From NCBI GenBank assembly GCA_021186555.1, contig JAJKFL010000014.1, forward strand, positions 27,048,033-27,112,032: 64,000 bases of DNA, written 5' to 3'. A program made the translations under genes and the position numbers. This document shows, one piece after another, positions 24,901 to 38,600 of the stretch. Source of the DNA: Reticulitermes speratus (taxonomy: Eukaryota; Arthropoda; Insecta; Blattodea; Rhinotermitidae). The notes beneath the pieces were generated by a model. It saw only the letters and a list, made by a program, of their open reading frames with translations, was not told the origin of the DNA and searched no databases. Positions within the stretch are counted from its first letter, which is position 1. Each line of letters starts with the position of its first letter.

Positions 24901-27900
24901 CTGAAACAAATATAAAACCAAATTTGATTTACAAACTTAAATTTAATATCAAGTATATGTTTTTTATTGGTTCACCTTCAGGTGTTGCAGATCGTCGCAT
25001 GAGATTCGAAGATAATCATATATGGTGATCAGATTTTGATAGTTTGCTAGAGATCTGGCAGGAACACACATAGGTTATTTGATTACATTACTCCCGGTTT
25101 TATTTATAGTTTTGCCTGTTGTTTTGTATGGGTGTGAAACTTGGTCTCTCACACTGAGGGAGGAACATAGGCTGAGGGTGTTCGAGAATAGGGTGCTGAG
25201 GAGGATAAGGGTCGAGGTAACAGGGGAGTGGAGAAGACTATATAACGAGGAACTTAATGATCTGTACTCATCACCAAATATTATTCGGGTGATCAATTCA
25301 ACAAGAATGAGGTAGGCGGGGCATGTAGCACGTATGGGGGAGGGGAGAGGTGCATACAGGATTTTGGTGGGGAGTTCTGAGGGAAGGAGCCCAATTGGAA
25401 GACCCAGGCGTAGATGGGACTATAATATTAAAAGGGATCTTTAAGAAGTGGGATGGGGGGCATGGACTGGATTGATATGGCTCAGGACAGCGACAGGTGG
25501 CGGGCTTTTGGGAATCCGGTAATGAACCTTCGGGTTCCATAAAACACGGGGAATTTCTTGACTAGCTGACGACCTGTTAGTTTCTCAAGAAGGACTCTGC
25601 TCCATTGAGTTAGAAGAAAACACGAAAACTTCAAAGGAGATGGTAGTCAGACCGAAATTCGAAAGGTGTACCTTCAGAATGCAAGTGTAGAGCACATCAT
25701 ATCTACTCTATATAATATCTGATCTGTATTATATTAATGCTGTAAGGCGTATTTATTCGAGAAATCTCTCTCAGCGATTACACCTAATGGGCAATACGAG
25801 TATAATAGTGGTTGTTTTCTTTACGCTTGTAATATGGGGTGTAGAAAGTTAGGTAATGGGGAGATTTATGGTTTGTAACTCTTCGCCAAATAATATTAGG
25901 GCGATAAAACTAAAGCAGATAACATAGCGAGCCACGCAGTACGCATGTCGCTGTGAGAAATGCTTAATATGAAAATCTAAATGTAAGCAACACCTTGGTA
26001 AACTTGGGAGCAGAAAGTAGGATATGTTAAAATAACGCTTAAACAAACGGGTTGTAAGGATGTGTTCTGCATTAATCTGGCTCAGGACCATGTGTGGGTT
26101 TCTGCAGTCGCTGTTGTGAACATGCCGGTTACATAAACACCGGAGGATTTTAATCATTTAAGCAACTATTGGCTTATAATAATGTCATTGTTCTTTACAG
26201 TAAGTTTATCAGTCAGCGAGTCAGTCAGTCACTTAGTTTCGCAGTTTGTTTTAAAATAAAAGGCGCCTGAACCGCGGTTTACAAAACTGAATTTTGATGC
26301 TTTCATATCAAGTGTTTCATGAAGATTACCAACTTCTTGGAGCTGACTTTCTGAAGATAGTTTCTTCTATGTTGAAAACAGATGAAGCAGGTTCTTCCGA
26401 AACGTCCTAAAATTTCCACATGACTGTAAGACGTCACATCCCAGGAGACAGTAATTTTGATGGTCACCTTCATAAGAAACTCAAGTCCCATGAATTTCAA
26501 GTTTTCCAACTTTACAAGCCGACAGAGTTTCGGCAGTGAAGAACATTTCTTCTTAAGTTATATTAGAGAAGTGTCGAAACATAAAACAAGCAAGAATCGT
26601 GCTTATGATATTTTGTGATTCTGTTATGCTCACAGCATTGCTCTTGCACCAGTGAAACATGTTTTGATATGCGTAAGTGACTTTATAATAATGTAATTTC
26701 TTGGAAGATCTACTCATACATGTAAGCTAACTTCCTAACTAACTAATAACTCATAGAACAGAGTTATTCTTGAGAAGCTAACACTACCTTAGGTAGTCAA
26801 GAAATTTCCCGCATTTTATGGAACAGGACAGTTCATTAGCATATTCACAAGGACCCGCACTTGTCCCTGTCCTGAGCCAGATAAATCCAGTACACGCCTT
26901 ACCATCCTATTCCTTTAAGATCCACTTTAATATTATCCTCTAATCTAGGCCTTTCAAGTGGTCTCCTTCCTTGAGGTTCCTCACCAACACCCTGTTCCAT
27001 TTGTCCTCTACCCCATACGTTTCTCATGTCCGCCCATTTCATTCTTCTTAAAATAAAAAGGATATGTGGGCGAGGAATGATTTAATTTGGCTGACAATAT
27101 GGACCAATGATGAGCTTTTATTAACGGGTAATGAACCTTCATGTTCATGAAAGGCGGGGAATTTATGAGCTAAATGACTCGTGACTTTTCAAAAAGGACT
27201 CGGCTCCATGGAGGTAGTTCAGATGTAAGTAGTTGGTAGGGGTTTGGTGTGAGACATTGTGTAATTCCACTTACCAACAAACTTGTCCTCGTTTGCCAGG
27301 AGTGACAGTCGCCATACTTTGTTGTCAAAACGTGGCTTCTTGCCACCGTACTCGGCCGGCAGGATTTCTGGGCTGATGAACGCATGCAGAGAGTTCAGAT
27401 TCCTGCCGTGCAGGTAGATCTGTAGATAAATGAACCGTCCATGAAACTAAACCCTTAATATAGCATTATAAAGTATCACTGCGTCATCCGTATATTGATG
27501 GGACGTTCTGATAATGCAAGGAAATTCCGACCAGAACATTTCGATATAATTTATCAAATTTACACATCTAGTCCCAGTGAAAAAATTGTAATAAACCAGT
27601 AAATGTATAAGCTCGATGTCCAGCGTGTCTTTATTATACGATGTTTACATAATTTGGTCCAGAAATAAACGCAAATGAAGCAAAACATATCTCTATTTCT
27701 CTTTAATAATACAGCCTAGAATCGCAATACACGGCATGGTTGGAATATTTAGGAATGGTACTACCTAATGAAAAGTTATGTTTGCCAATAAGTTAAACGC
27801 AGAATTCGGGGAATGCTTGCTACCACTGAATTCAGATTTATTTCTTTCACTGTTGCTATCTACAAACGTAGAAGTTAAAATGTAAGAACTGTAATTGTAA

Positions 27901-29455
27901 ATATTACACTATATGGGGAGTTTCAGAACAGGATGCTAAGAAAACCTTCTGGGCCTAAGAGAGAAGAAGGAATGTTCAGGCTGATAAAACTGCATATTGG
28001 GGAACTAAATATTTTGTGCTTCTGACCAGACGTTATTATAAGAAAATAAATGATTATTAAATTGACAGGACATGTTTTATTTATGGGAAATGAGAAATAT
28101 CTACCGAATTTTACACGGAAATATGGGGATAAGAGACCAATTATTAGGAGACATGGGCTGTATGGGAGAAAAATATTAAACTATATAATAAACAGATAGG
28201 TTATAAGGGATGGATTTATCTGGTTTAGTCCATGGTACGGTGGTGAGATTTTGTGAGTTTAATAACGGGTATGGACAGGTACAGTAGTAGTATTAACAAC
28301 GGGTATTGACAGGTACAGTAGTAGTATTATACAACTGTAATAGTGTAGGTAATACTGAATGGCATTGACTATGACTGGCTAATACTGAATAACGTGTCTG
28401 TTGTTTTATAGGACTGAGTACCATTGGGTGGCATCTAGTAGTTGAAAGACTAGTAGATTCTCAAGGAGGACACTCTTTCGTGGAAATAATACTGTAGTAG
28501 GCCTATAGCAGTGTTACTATAGCATATTATTTCGTCGAATTAAAAGACATTACCTTCCCATAAAAAACAAAGCTATTTAAAACATACCTTCCTCTGGCAT
28601 TTAACACTGGGTAGTCTGGTAAAAATTTACCGAATTTCGAAGGAATGTGATGCCTCCATCTTCAGGCTAGACTATATGGTTTCACATTCCGAGAAGATGA
28701 TAATCCTTATAGTGCCCGCTGTGACCTCAGCCTGACAAATGTATTTATTTAATAGCTATTATTAATATATGCTTAGAGTTATTTCTTATAAAATATTTAA
28801 TTATGCACTTCATAATAGGAATGCTCTGTCTTCTTCTTGTATGGGACATGATACTCTGTTCTCAAATTAAACTAAATTTAATTCCGTAAATTGTAGCCAC
28901 CAGTTAGAAGAATATGCTACCAAGTGTTTGCAGTGTAGTCGCCAAAACAATAAAAATAGGATACCTATAATGGTATGAAAAATAGCCTCTGTTTATATTT
29001 TCATCCACATGTCCCACAACACATAGCAGTTGTCACAGGCAAGACGCAAAACGTTCCAATTATTGCCCACAGCAATATCGAACCCGAACCCCAGATCGAT
29101 GTACTGCCAAACCTATAAGTGCGAAATTCACTTACGCGTCTCCTTATTTTGTCTTTGAGGAAGGGCTTGAGACAAGCAAACACCGCATCAAAGTAGAATG
29201 GCTGATTGATCACATGGAATCCTTTGAACCTCAGGGGAAATGTCTCCTAGAAGCGATAAAAAAGGCATGTTACTATTCTATTTACCAAACTCCTATATTG
29301 TAGGATTAATTGTTATAAGGCTCTTGGTCCATGTCACTGCATTTGTACTGGTGTGTTAATTGAATAAAAACGAAAAACATTCAGTGAAGAAATGAACGTG
29401 AAAATGAAAGCATATAACCGTAATATTTACATGCCTGCTCACACGTTTTTTCTTG

Positions 29456-29497
<42 letters not shown>

Positions 29498-32400
29498 TTG
29501 GTTATTTTATTCACTGCGGATAAAAATGTCTTAATTATTGTTCTTCTAGACAGTGTCCATTGTCCTGTATTAGGAACACAAAACAACCTTCCGGAATTAT
29601 ATTTGTTTCCTTTCTAATGTGAAAATGTGGGAACCACCTACTCAGGTTTTAGTTTCAAAGAGATAGGATGATTAATGCATTCTGTTAGGCATTCTAGACG
29701 ATAAACAAAATCCAGAGACTCTGTTACCGTACGTGTAACGTACCATCGACCATCAACCCCTTCGAACTGATCTACAGATCTGTTGTTGCTATACTAATCG
29801 CACTGCAGGTGCCAAAGTGCATGGAATTGTTATTCTGTTTCTTTAAACGCATGGCGTTAAAAGAGACACATAAGTTTGTGGGGCTATGCTGGTGATGTGT
29901 TAATTTATTGGCCAAAATCATAACGTACTATAAAGAAAATAGGCAGACGCTTTGTTAGTCGCTAATAATTGAGGTTAGTCTGGAAGTAAATACTGAGAAA
30001 ACTAAGTATATAGTCACATCTCGTGAACAGAATACAGTACTAATACATACACCGAAAGTGTAAAGAAGTTAAATATTTGGGAAGGACAATAAAAATATTA
30101 AACTTGCATTCATGTAGAAATTCAGAGCATATTGGGCTAAGGAAATTCCTTCTACCATTTGGTCCAGAATCTTTTGCCTTCCCCTTTACTGTCTAAAATA
30201 TTAATAATAAAATGTAAAGGATAATAATTTTGCCTGTTGTTTGGTATGGGTGTTTTAAAAGTGAGTAATGAAGCTTTGTTTCACATAAAACGTGGGGTAT
30301 TTCTTGACTATCTAACGCAATGTTAGTTTCTCAAGAAGGTCTCTGCTTCGTGGAGTTACCCAGTCAGTCAGTCAGTCAGTCAGTCAGTCAGTCAGTAGAG
30401 CATCAAGAAGGGCTTCATGTGAAAAGCTTAGACTTTCATATAAAGAATTAAGGTAATATATCTGTACCTAAGACAGGTGATACAGACAGGAGCCACGCAG
30501 TTCGATAGCTGTGTACCAACATTAAGGCCTTTAGAACAACCAGTGTCTAAAGATTTAAGTCTTCTGGGATCTTAAGCCATTTCGACTATTATGTATTTAA
30601 CGACGTTTCGAAGGAGCATAGTGTATTCATCTTAAGGACAAAGCAGTTCAAGAAGAGATCCTATTAAACTGCGTGTCGACTTGCAAGTAGTTACTGGTGT
30701 TTCGAAAGACAGTAGTGCAACTATATACCCGTCAACATGACATGCCTGTTTGTATTAATCGACACGCTATTCTGATAAATGTTTATGCACAAACCACAGA
30801 CATTTTTACTAATAAAGTGGGAATTACTGAATGTGGAGTAATCATTAACTTAATTTTTTGGTTTAATATTCGCAGTCAGAGTACTTCTTAATGCTGTTCC
30901 CCCAGTGTCTCATCTGAATGACTGAACTCCTTTCTCTCAAAATGGGAATTGCCATTAATGAACTATTAATTCAGTGCTTATAAAAGGTACCCAAAAGCAC
31001 ATACAGTCCGTTCTGCTACAACGCGATATTTGCTTTCTTGTTGGACCTCGCGTTGTAGAAAATCGCGTAATAAAATTATTGATTATTATTATTATTATAT
31101 TATTATTATTATTATTACATTTATGAGTTTTGGCGCGATATCTTCGCACTAGTTGCTGAAATCACGCAATAGCCAACACGCACATACGAAAGTTCACCTT
31201 ATACAAACAGCGTTCACATATTCATCAATCGCGTCATAACAAATTTTCGTTAAGGAAACACGCGTAATAGCAGAACTGACTGTATTATCCTTCGTAATGA
31301 TGCCGTTTTGTGGTAATGTGCATATTCTGCATCCTGTGTCCGAGCAAGCTGGTTCAAGCGGTAAAGCTTCTGTCTTGTATTTGGGAGGTGTCCGGTTCAA
31401 ACATCGGTCAGAATAGCGTCTGTTCTGACAGGCTGTTCGTGGCTTCCCTTAGACCCCCAGGCAAATTCTGCCGTATTGCCCTAAATTAGGCTCCGATCAC
31501 TTCCACATTCCTTCCAGTTCATTAATCACTATTGTGTAATTATTCATATCTGTATATAATCCATCGGCCGATCCCAGTAGCCGCGCGGTCTAAGGCGTGG
31601 GTCTGCGGCCGCTCGCTTACTAGGATCGTGGGTTCGAATCCCACCGGGGGCATGGATGTCTGTCTCTTGTGAGTGTTGTGTGTTGTCAGGTAGAGGTCTC
31701 TGCGATGAGCTGGTCCCTCGTCCAGAGGAGTCCTACCGAGTGTGGTGTGTCTAATGTGTGTGATCATGAAACCTCTAAATGAGGAGGCCTAGGCACCCGA
31801 AAAGGGGCTGTTGAGCCATAGGAAAAAAAATATATAATCCATCTGCCGATCCCAATGGCCGCGCGGTCTAAGGCCTGAGTCTGCGACCGCTCGCTTGCTG
31901 GAATTGCGGGTTAGAATCCCGCCGGGGGTATGGGTGTCTCTCTCTAGTGAGTATTGTGTGTTGTCAGGTAGAGGTCTCTGCGACGGGCTGATCACTCGCC
32001 TAGGGGAGTTCTATCGAGTGTGGTGTGTATAACTGAGTGTGATCGCGAAGCCTCGAAAATGAGGGGGCCTAGACCCAGCAGGGCTCTCGGGCCATTGGAA
32101 AGAAAATATGTAATCCCGCTACTAAGAAAGTCGTTAATTTAAATGCAAGCAAATAGACATGCATCGTCTCTGGTGACTGCTCATGTCGCTGGAGTAGAAT
32201 TAAAATCAATTTATTTTAAGACAAAACTAAATAAAATATGTTTCTTAAAGAAGAGTTGTTTGTGGTTCATAAGGCTTAAGTGCTGCTGTACCTGGATGAC
32301 TTCAACGGTGCGCCGCGCGTAGTATGGGGAGAGGAACTTGGCATGCTGGAAGCCGAAGCCATTCATGTCCACGATGACGGTGAGGCCAGCGATTTGCGTC

Positions 32401-35400
32401 TCTGGCTCTTGTACGATGTGCTCCAGTGCCAGAATGTTCGTGCGAAAAATGTCCTCAATGCTCACATTCGCAGCGTCGCATTTGTCTGTAACCACACGGA
32501 TATGTTACTACAATGTCAGCAATGTATGCATGTCCGGGAGTTTCGTTTCGCAATACGAGTTTGTCTACTGAATAACAGTATCATCTTCTGTCACGTTCCA
32601 GTTAAACCCCATAAATCGAAATGGTGGTTTAACGTAACACTGACATTCAAGTTCAAGAACCCCACATTTTTTCACGGATATTTGTATAATTTTGCGAGTT
32701 TTGGGGCTTCGCAGCTGTCTACCTGAAGCATCCTTTCTCCTGGTGATATGGGGCAGCGTCATTTAGTAATTGCTTCCAGACCTTTCGATAAAATGTAATG
32801 GTGTCATCTTCAAGGGCCGAAGTGTCCAAGAAGAAGAAGAAGTTGAACATTACCATCCTTGAAGATGAGAATGTTGCGCTGTCTCGAAACCCTGGGAACC
32901 AATTACCAAGTGACACGGCGTCACATTCCGCACGAACGGATACTTCAACCCTTATTATCTGTCAAAGCATTATAGACTGAGCTTTTTAATATACATGCAA
33001 TATGTTTTCTCTTCAACAGTAACTGAATTTTTAAATAATAGTCAATTTAATATTTCAGTGGTTGATGAAGTGCGTTCTGATAGGATGGAAACATGTTAGT
33101 ATTACAAAGTGATATAGTCGCCGACAGAAATTTAGGATAAGAATCTTAGAGCATAAAGCTGCCCAGGCATCATAAGGGTGAACTGTTATTGTCGAAAGAA
33201 GGTGCATAACATGAAGGTATAATAAATTCCTGAAATTTTGTTTCGAAAATCTGAAGGGAAGATATCAATGGGCGGATATAGTTACTTAGGCAATTAGTTT
33301 CTTAGTTATTTGAGTTTAATTTAGTTTAAGTTAGTGATATTTAGCTAATTAGAGTGTAATGTGGTATACATTTTTCCAAGTGAAAGTTTCTGTTACAACA
33401 GTTTCTTCCCTGCATCAACATGACTGTGGCTGCACCTCCTAGGACTTGGTAATTTGTCGCCATATTTTATTTTTCCTGAAGGGATACTTGACGACGCTAT
33501 CAATATCGTCGACCATATAGCGTCGAATCGTAGGGTGATTGTTCAATGAATGGTAGGAAAGACCTTGAAAGGATTGTTCTTGGTTCATCGTAGTAATTTT
33601 CCTACGTTTAAGTAAAGAAACTGAGGAAAGTCGCAGCCGGGAGTCGAACCAGACACCTGCCCCCGTCCCGTCGCCGCCTTACCGCTACACGAACTCTTCG
33701 GCCAATGTTTCATTTCACCGTCACCTATGTTCAATAGTGTGAAATCTGAGTTTTCACGGCGGTGTTGGTAAAGACAAGTCTTCCGGAATGTTAGGCACTG
33801 AGTCATGACGGTGAATAGTTACCGTAATTCGCGTAACGACAGACGTGTCTGTGCCCACTGCATTCTTGCCAGTAGTAAAGACAACTATAGGCCTACTGAC
33901 CAACTCGAAATATGTACACTCTTCGGCCACTGCTGTCCCTCTCATCGAGCATGTTCTGCGCCTGCATCTCCAGGATGTGCTGCTTCTCTGACGGTCGCGG
34001 AACCTTGAACAGCTCAGGGCATCGCAGCTTCATGACGTAGTACCGCTGCAACTGCACGAAAACTGTCGGTCAGGACTGAGGGCGTCACGGTGGGGAGTAT
34101 TAAAACTGTCGGTCAGGACTGAGGGTGTCACGGTGGGGAGTATTAAAACTGTCGATCAGGACTGAGGGCGTCACGGTGGGGAGTATTAAAACTGTCGGTC
34201 AGGACTGAGGGCGTCACGGTGGGGAGTATTAAAAACTCAGTCTTTTGGGACATGATGTTCTGAAGTTTGGGAACTTCCTATTTGCCAACCCACGCGGCGA
34301 CACAGCCCAGAAAAGCGTAATCTAAAAATCTCTGTTCATTCCAAATGTGTTTACTTATAACTTTAAGAAAGGACGTCCCGTTGTGTTTCAGTAACTCAAA
34401 GTATTCAAGGATGATACAGTCAACACAAATATTCCTTATCATAAAAACGGTAGGCGGTGTTTAGTACAGTAGTTTAAAATTGTAATAAAAGGAATTTTAT
34501 ATTTCATATTTCGTATTACAAGAATTATAAATATCTTAACCACCTTCGTTTTTATATTTTTATATTTTCTCGTCTGATGACGACCTTTTAGGGTTGAAAC
34601 ATGTAGCGATTATAAAAGCTATTACTTTTTATAACAAAGAATATTTGTGTTCACTGTATCGTCTTTAGTATATTCATGTGGTTAATAATAACACGACATG
34701 ACTTTTGGTTACCTGCAAAGTGACTGTTTCTTGTCTTTCGCTCTATTTTATAACTTACAAACGGTACAACATATTACTGAAGCTGAGACATAATTTTATT
34801 TTGACCTGAAGACAGTCCTGGCGCAGGTATTTGTTGGTTTTCCTCAGTCCCTCCAGACAGGTAATATCGAGGTTCTCTTACACATCATTTACAACTAATT
34901 TTTCATTAACCGTTGTATCGTTCGATTTTATATAGTCTGAGCTATTGAAAGCGTTGTTATGTGGGCCTAAACAATAAATATATATTGCTTTAAAATTGTA
35001 ACATTATTGCGCAAGAATATGCGAAATGAAGTCTACCTGAGCAAAATTGCAGTTTATAACGAGGCAACATTCCACGTTGGTCCTGGCGTGATTACCAAAT
35101 TATCACTTACGTTACACTCGATGAATATTTAAAACATGAAAGAAATTCTACTAAGTTGAATTTGTGATGTGCACTTAAGTGATATACTGCTGTTTCTTCA
35201 TATAGTAACATGCATTTGGAAAGTCTAAAATAATAAGCATTTTCACAGCTTTAACGACGTCCCAGATTTATCTTGCAGAAGTATGGGACACTTCTACATT
35301 CGGTAAAGTTATTCGGCAATATCTAAGTGTCCAGATTCCGAATAAATTAATGAATATATGAAGTCTGATTGATAGGCTTCCCAGCTGGCAAGACCTTTGT

Positions 35401-35653
35401 TTTATTTACTTTGTGGTGGCGAAGGGGATTCTGCGTAACGTCAGTGTATTTCTCAAAAATGAGGTCGCTGTAGCTGTTGAAAGAAGACTGTCGAAGTTGC
35501 AGCTGTGGCTATACGGGATGCTTCTGAGTGCACATGACAGTAACAGTTGAATTGGAGGTTATACACTTGCCGAGCTGCGACGGACCGCATAGTGACACGT
35601 GAAGGCCTAAATAGGAACGCGCTGTGTTGTTGCTTCTCTGTTATTGTTGTTAT

Positions 35654-35685
<32 letters not shown>

Positions 35686-38600
35686 GGTGTACTATTAATA
35701 TTGGTGCATTACAATTTCTTTTGAAAGTTCACGTTTTCTGGATTATGACGCCGTGTGTATTGGTATATAGCTACCAACAGTTTGTAGGACTTTGCTGCTT
35801 CCATCTTTCCTGTAGATCAAGAATAACTGCTCTTGACTAACCTGAGGATGGTGGCAGCCTCCAAATCTTCGGCGAATCTATGCAAATCTGTACTCTCTTA
35901 TCTGCCGTCAAGATATGGATATTCAATAACACCACCGTGATGAACTAAAATTTCACGAAATTTATGTTTTCGATTATATTTGAATTTAAAATGCTGGCTT
36001 TTTATGGAGCTCTACTTTTTACCTGTATAGGCTACGCAATGAATTTTTATGTTACAGTCAAGTCGAGAAATTCTTGTCCGCCTTACCTGAAATTCTTTTT
36101 CAGAAACACTATTCTGTATTGAGTTTATAATTATAATTACTGACGTGTTTACATGTTTGCTTACTTGGTGATGTTAAACGTACCATATGAAAAGCTTTGG
36201 CGCAGTTGAATTTTCGAGCACGAAGGAATTTGAGAAGAAATGCGTCGTCTGTACGTACATGGAGATTTGTCTCGGCTGTAACAGATAAGCGGAAAATATC
36301 GTTAGCACTGGTGCTCATTTTTGAGACATCTTAACAGTCTAAGTTCCTTCAACCTGCTCTGTCACACATATTGAGCACTGAAACGTAGCCAAAATGTGTA
36401 CATATGCATAGAATATGTGTTTTACTGCAATCAATATTGTATTAAAAATTTACGTTGTCAACCATCATATTCGTTAAGGAACACAGTCATCAGGCCAATA
36501 GGAATAATGAATCCTTCGCTTAAAAAGTTAAAAAGACATGCAATGTACGTACAAACGTAATATTGAGGCGCTTTCGCGAAAGCAATTTTGCCGTTGAAAA
36601 GCAATATGTATTACATATTCTGAGTGTGTGTCTGTAGCCTTAGTTATCCAGCACGCAAAGCGCATGTGCCGCATTATATTGCCATCTGTGGCCTGTTTGG
36701 CTCTATCATATGTTTCCACATTATCTCATAAACAGCACGATTTTCGTAAAAAATGTTATTGAACGTAGAATGTGTGTTTTGATTTTCTGTACAACTTTTG
36801 TCTAAAACATTTCTTATTGTAAGAGGAATTCAGTGAGGTATTACCACAAATGTACATACTTCTTCATGTAAAGTACCGTTATTCTTGCCAGATTTTAATG
36901 AACTTCTCGACATATTTTAGAAACGTACCCAAATATCAAGTTTCATGAAAATCCTTCCAGTGGGAACCGAGTTGTTCCATGCGGACAGACAGACGGACAG
37001 ACATGTCGAAGCTAATAGTTGCTTTTCGCAATTTTCGAACGCGCCTAAAAAGTAAAGTTGCCCCTGTTTACGCCATAAAGGCATATAGGTGGAGTAAGTA
37101 GAAATATAATCCACTCATTTTTAACCTTCGTTCTAGATGGAGGTCAGTGGTCAACTTCAGGCCCCGGCCGCTTTAGTCCCGGGAAAGGAACCCCGTACCC
37201 ATTGAATAGGAGGCTGGGTTGGCCCCCACAGCAAATTTGGATATTTTTGGAGAAGATAAAAGTTTCTTGCCCCTACCGGTATTCGAAACCTGGGCCGTCC
37301 AAACTGTAGCGTAGTCCTATACCAACTACGTCATTCCGGCCTCTATTTTCCACCTATAATGATGATTTTATTGCACTTTTTCTTATTTAATGCTGTGGTT
37401 ATCAACGTGTAGGGTCATTTCATGGAATAGGGTCCTTCTTGAACACATCATGAGGCTCTAATCAGAGTCAGTAATATCCAGTCTTAAGATTATTCTAACG
37501 TCTATGCCAACGTATCTGAGCTGGGCTCTTCCTTTGAGGTTTACTTGAAAGATTTTATTTGCACTTGTCCTCTCTCTCCTGCGTGCTACATGTTCAGCCA
37601 AGCTTACAATTGTGATGTTTGGTGAAAGAAACAAAAATGGGCAAAGTATTTCGTGTTCGGACTTCCTCAGAAGTACGCGGTACGGTACCATTCAGTTCCC
37701 TTCACTGTTTTTACATTCACTCAATTGAAGTGAAGCGTAACAAGATGGGGCGATTTACTGTATTGTACTGTACTGTACAGTACTGCTCAATGACTGGAAT
37801 CGCGTGTTCGAATGCCTTTCGTACAGGTACAGCCGCTGTTTTCCTGTAATTAAATTTTTTTTCGTCTTGTGCAATTAAGGAGCTTTAGCAGGGACCTCTT
37901 CATATTCAGCGATAGCTATTAAAAAGATTTATGGCTGCAACAACTAGTTGTATAATTTCATGTATACACACATGCGCATAAATTGTTTGTTTACAAGTTT
38001 TAGTCAGCTTAAGAGTTGTTATTCTGAATTATTCATTGGAAATTCAAGTCCTAGTTGTTACTGTCGGTAAGCTGCTTTTAAGGGTTCAGAGGCAATAGTG
38101 CAGCACACCACTCCTACTCTCCCACGCAGTGACCTTTAATATTCGCGCTTGGCCTATATCTCGTGTTGTACCCTAAAATCATTTAGTCACGTCCGTCAAA
38201 TACTAGTTATTGGATAAAATGATGATCGTCTTTTGGTTTTAACAGTGTAGTATACTTGATCTGTTCCGACGTTTCGGAAGATCGCACTCCCTCAATTATG
38301 AGGGTGAAGCAAACTCATATACGTTATTTGATATTTTTATTAAAACATGTTGCAAATATGACTGTTTATTTCTCCGTGATGTCATTCGGGCAAGGAAAAG
38401 TTATCTAATTATCATACACATACAAATGTTATTAATTTCTTCTGTTATGCGGTATTTAATTAATATTTTATTTTTAATGGAAGGAAACATAAGAACGCAT
38501 TTATGATGTTGGAAACAAGGTATGTATTAAGTATTAATAATAATAATAATAATAATGGTATTAAATGAGTTATTTTCCCTTTAATAGTTTGGAAATAGTC

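Noticed and set aside
32280..32726. 148-codon plus-strand ORF
   Set aside because: Antisense shadow of gene A exon 4; the minus strand carries the CRAL-TRIO motifs and splice sites.
34059..34230. CRISPR-like array
   Set aside because: The 43-bp units are contiguous with no spacers; it is a minisatellite in a eukaryotic intron.
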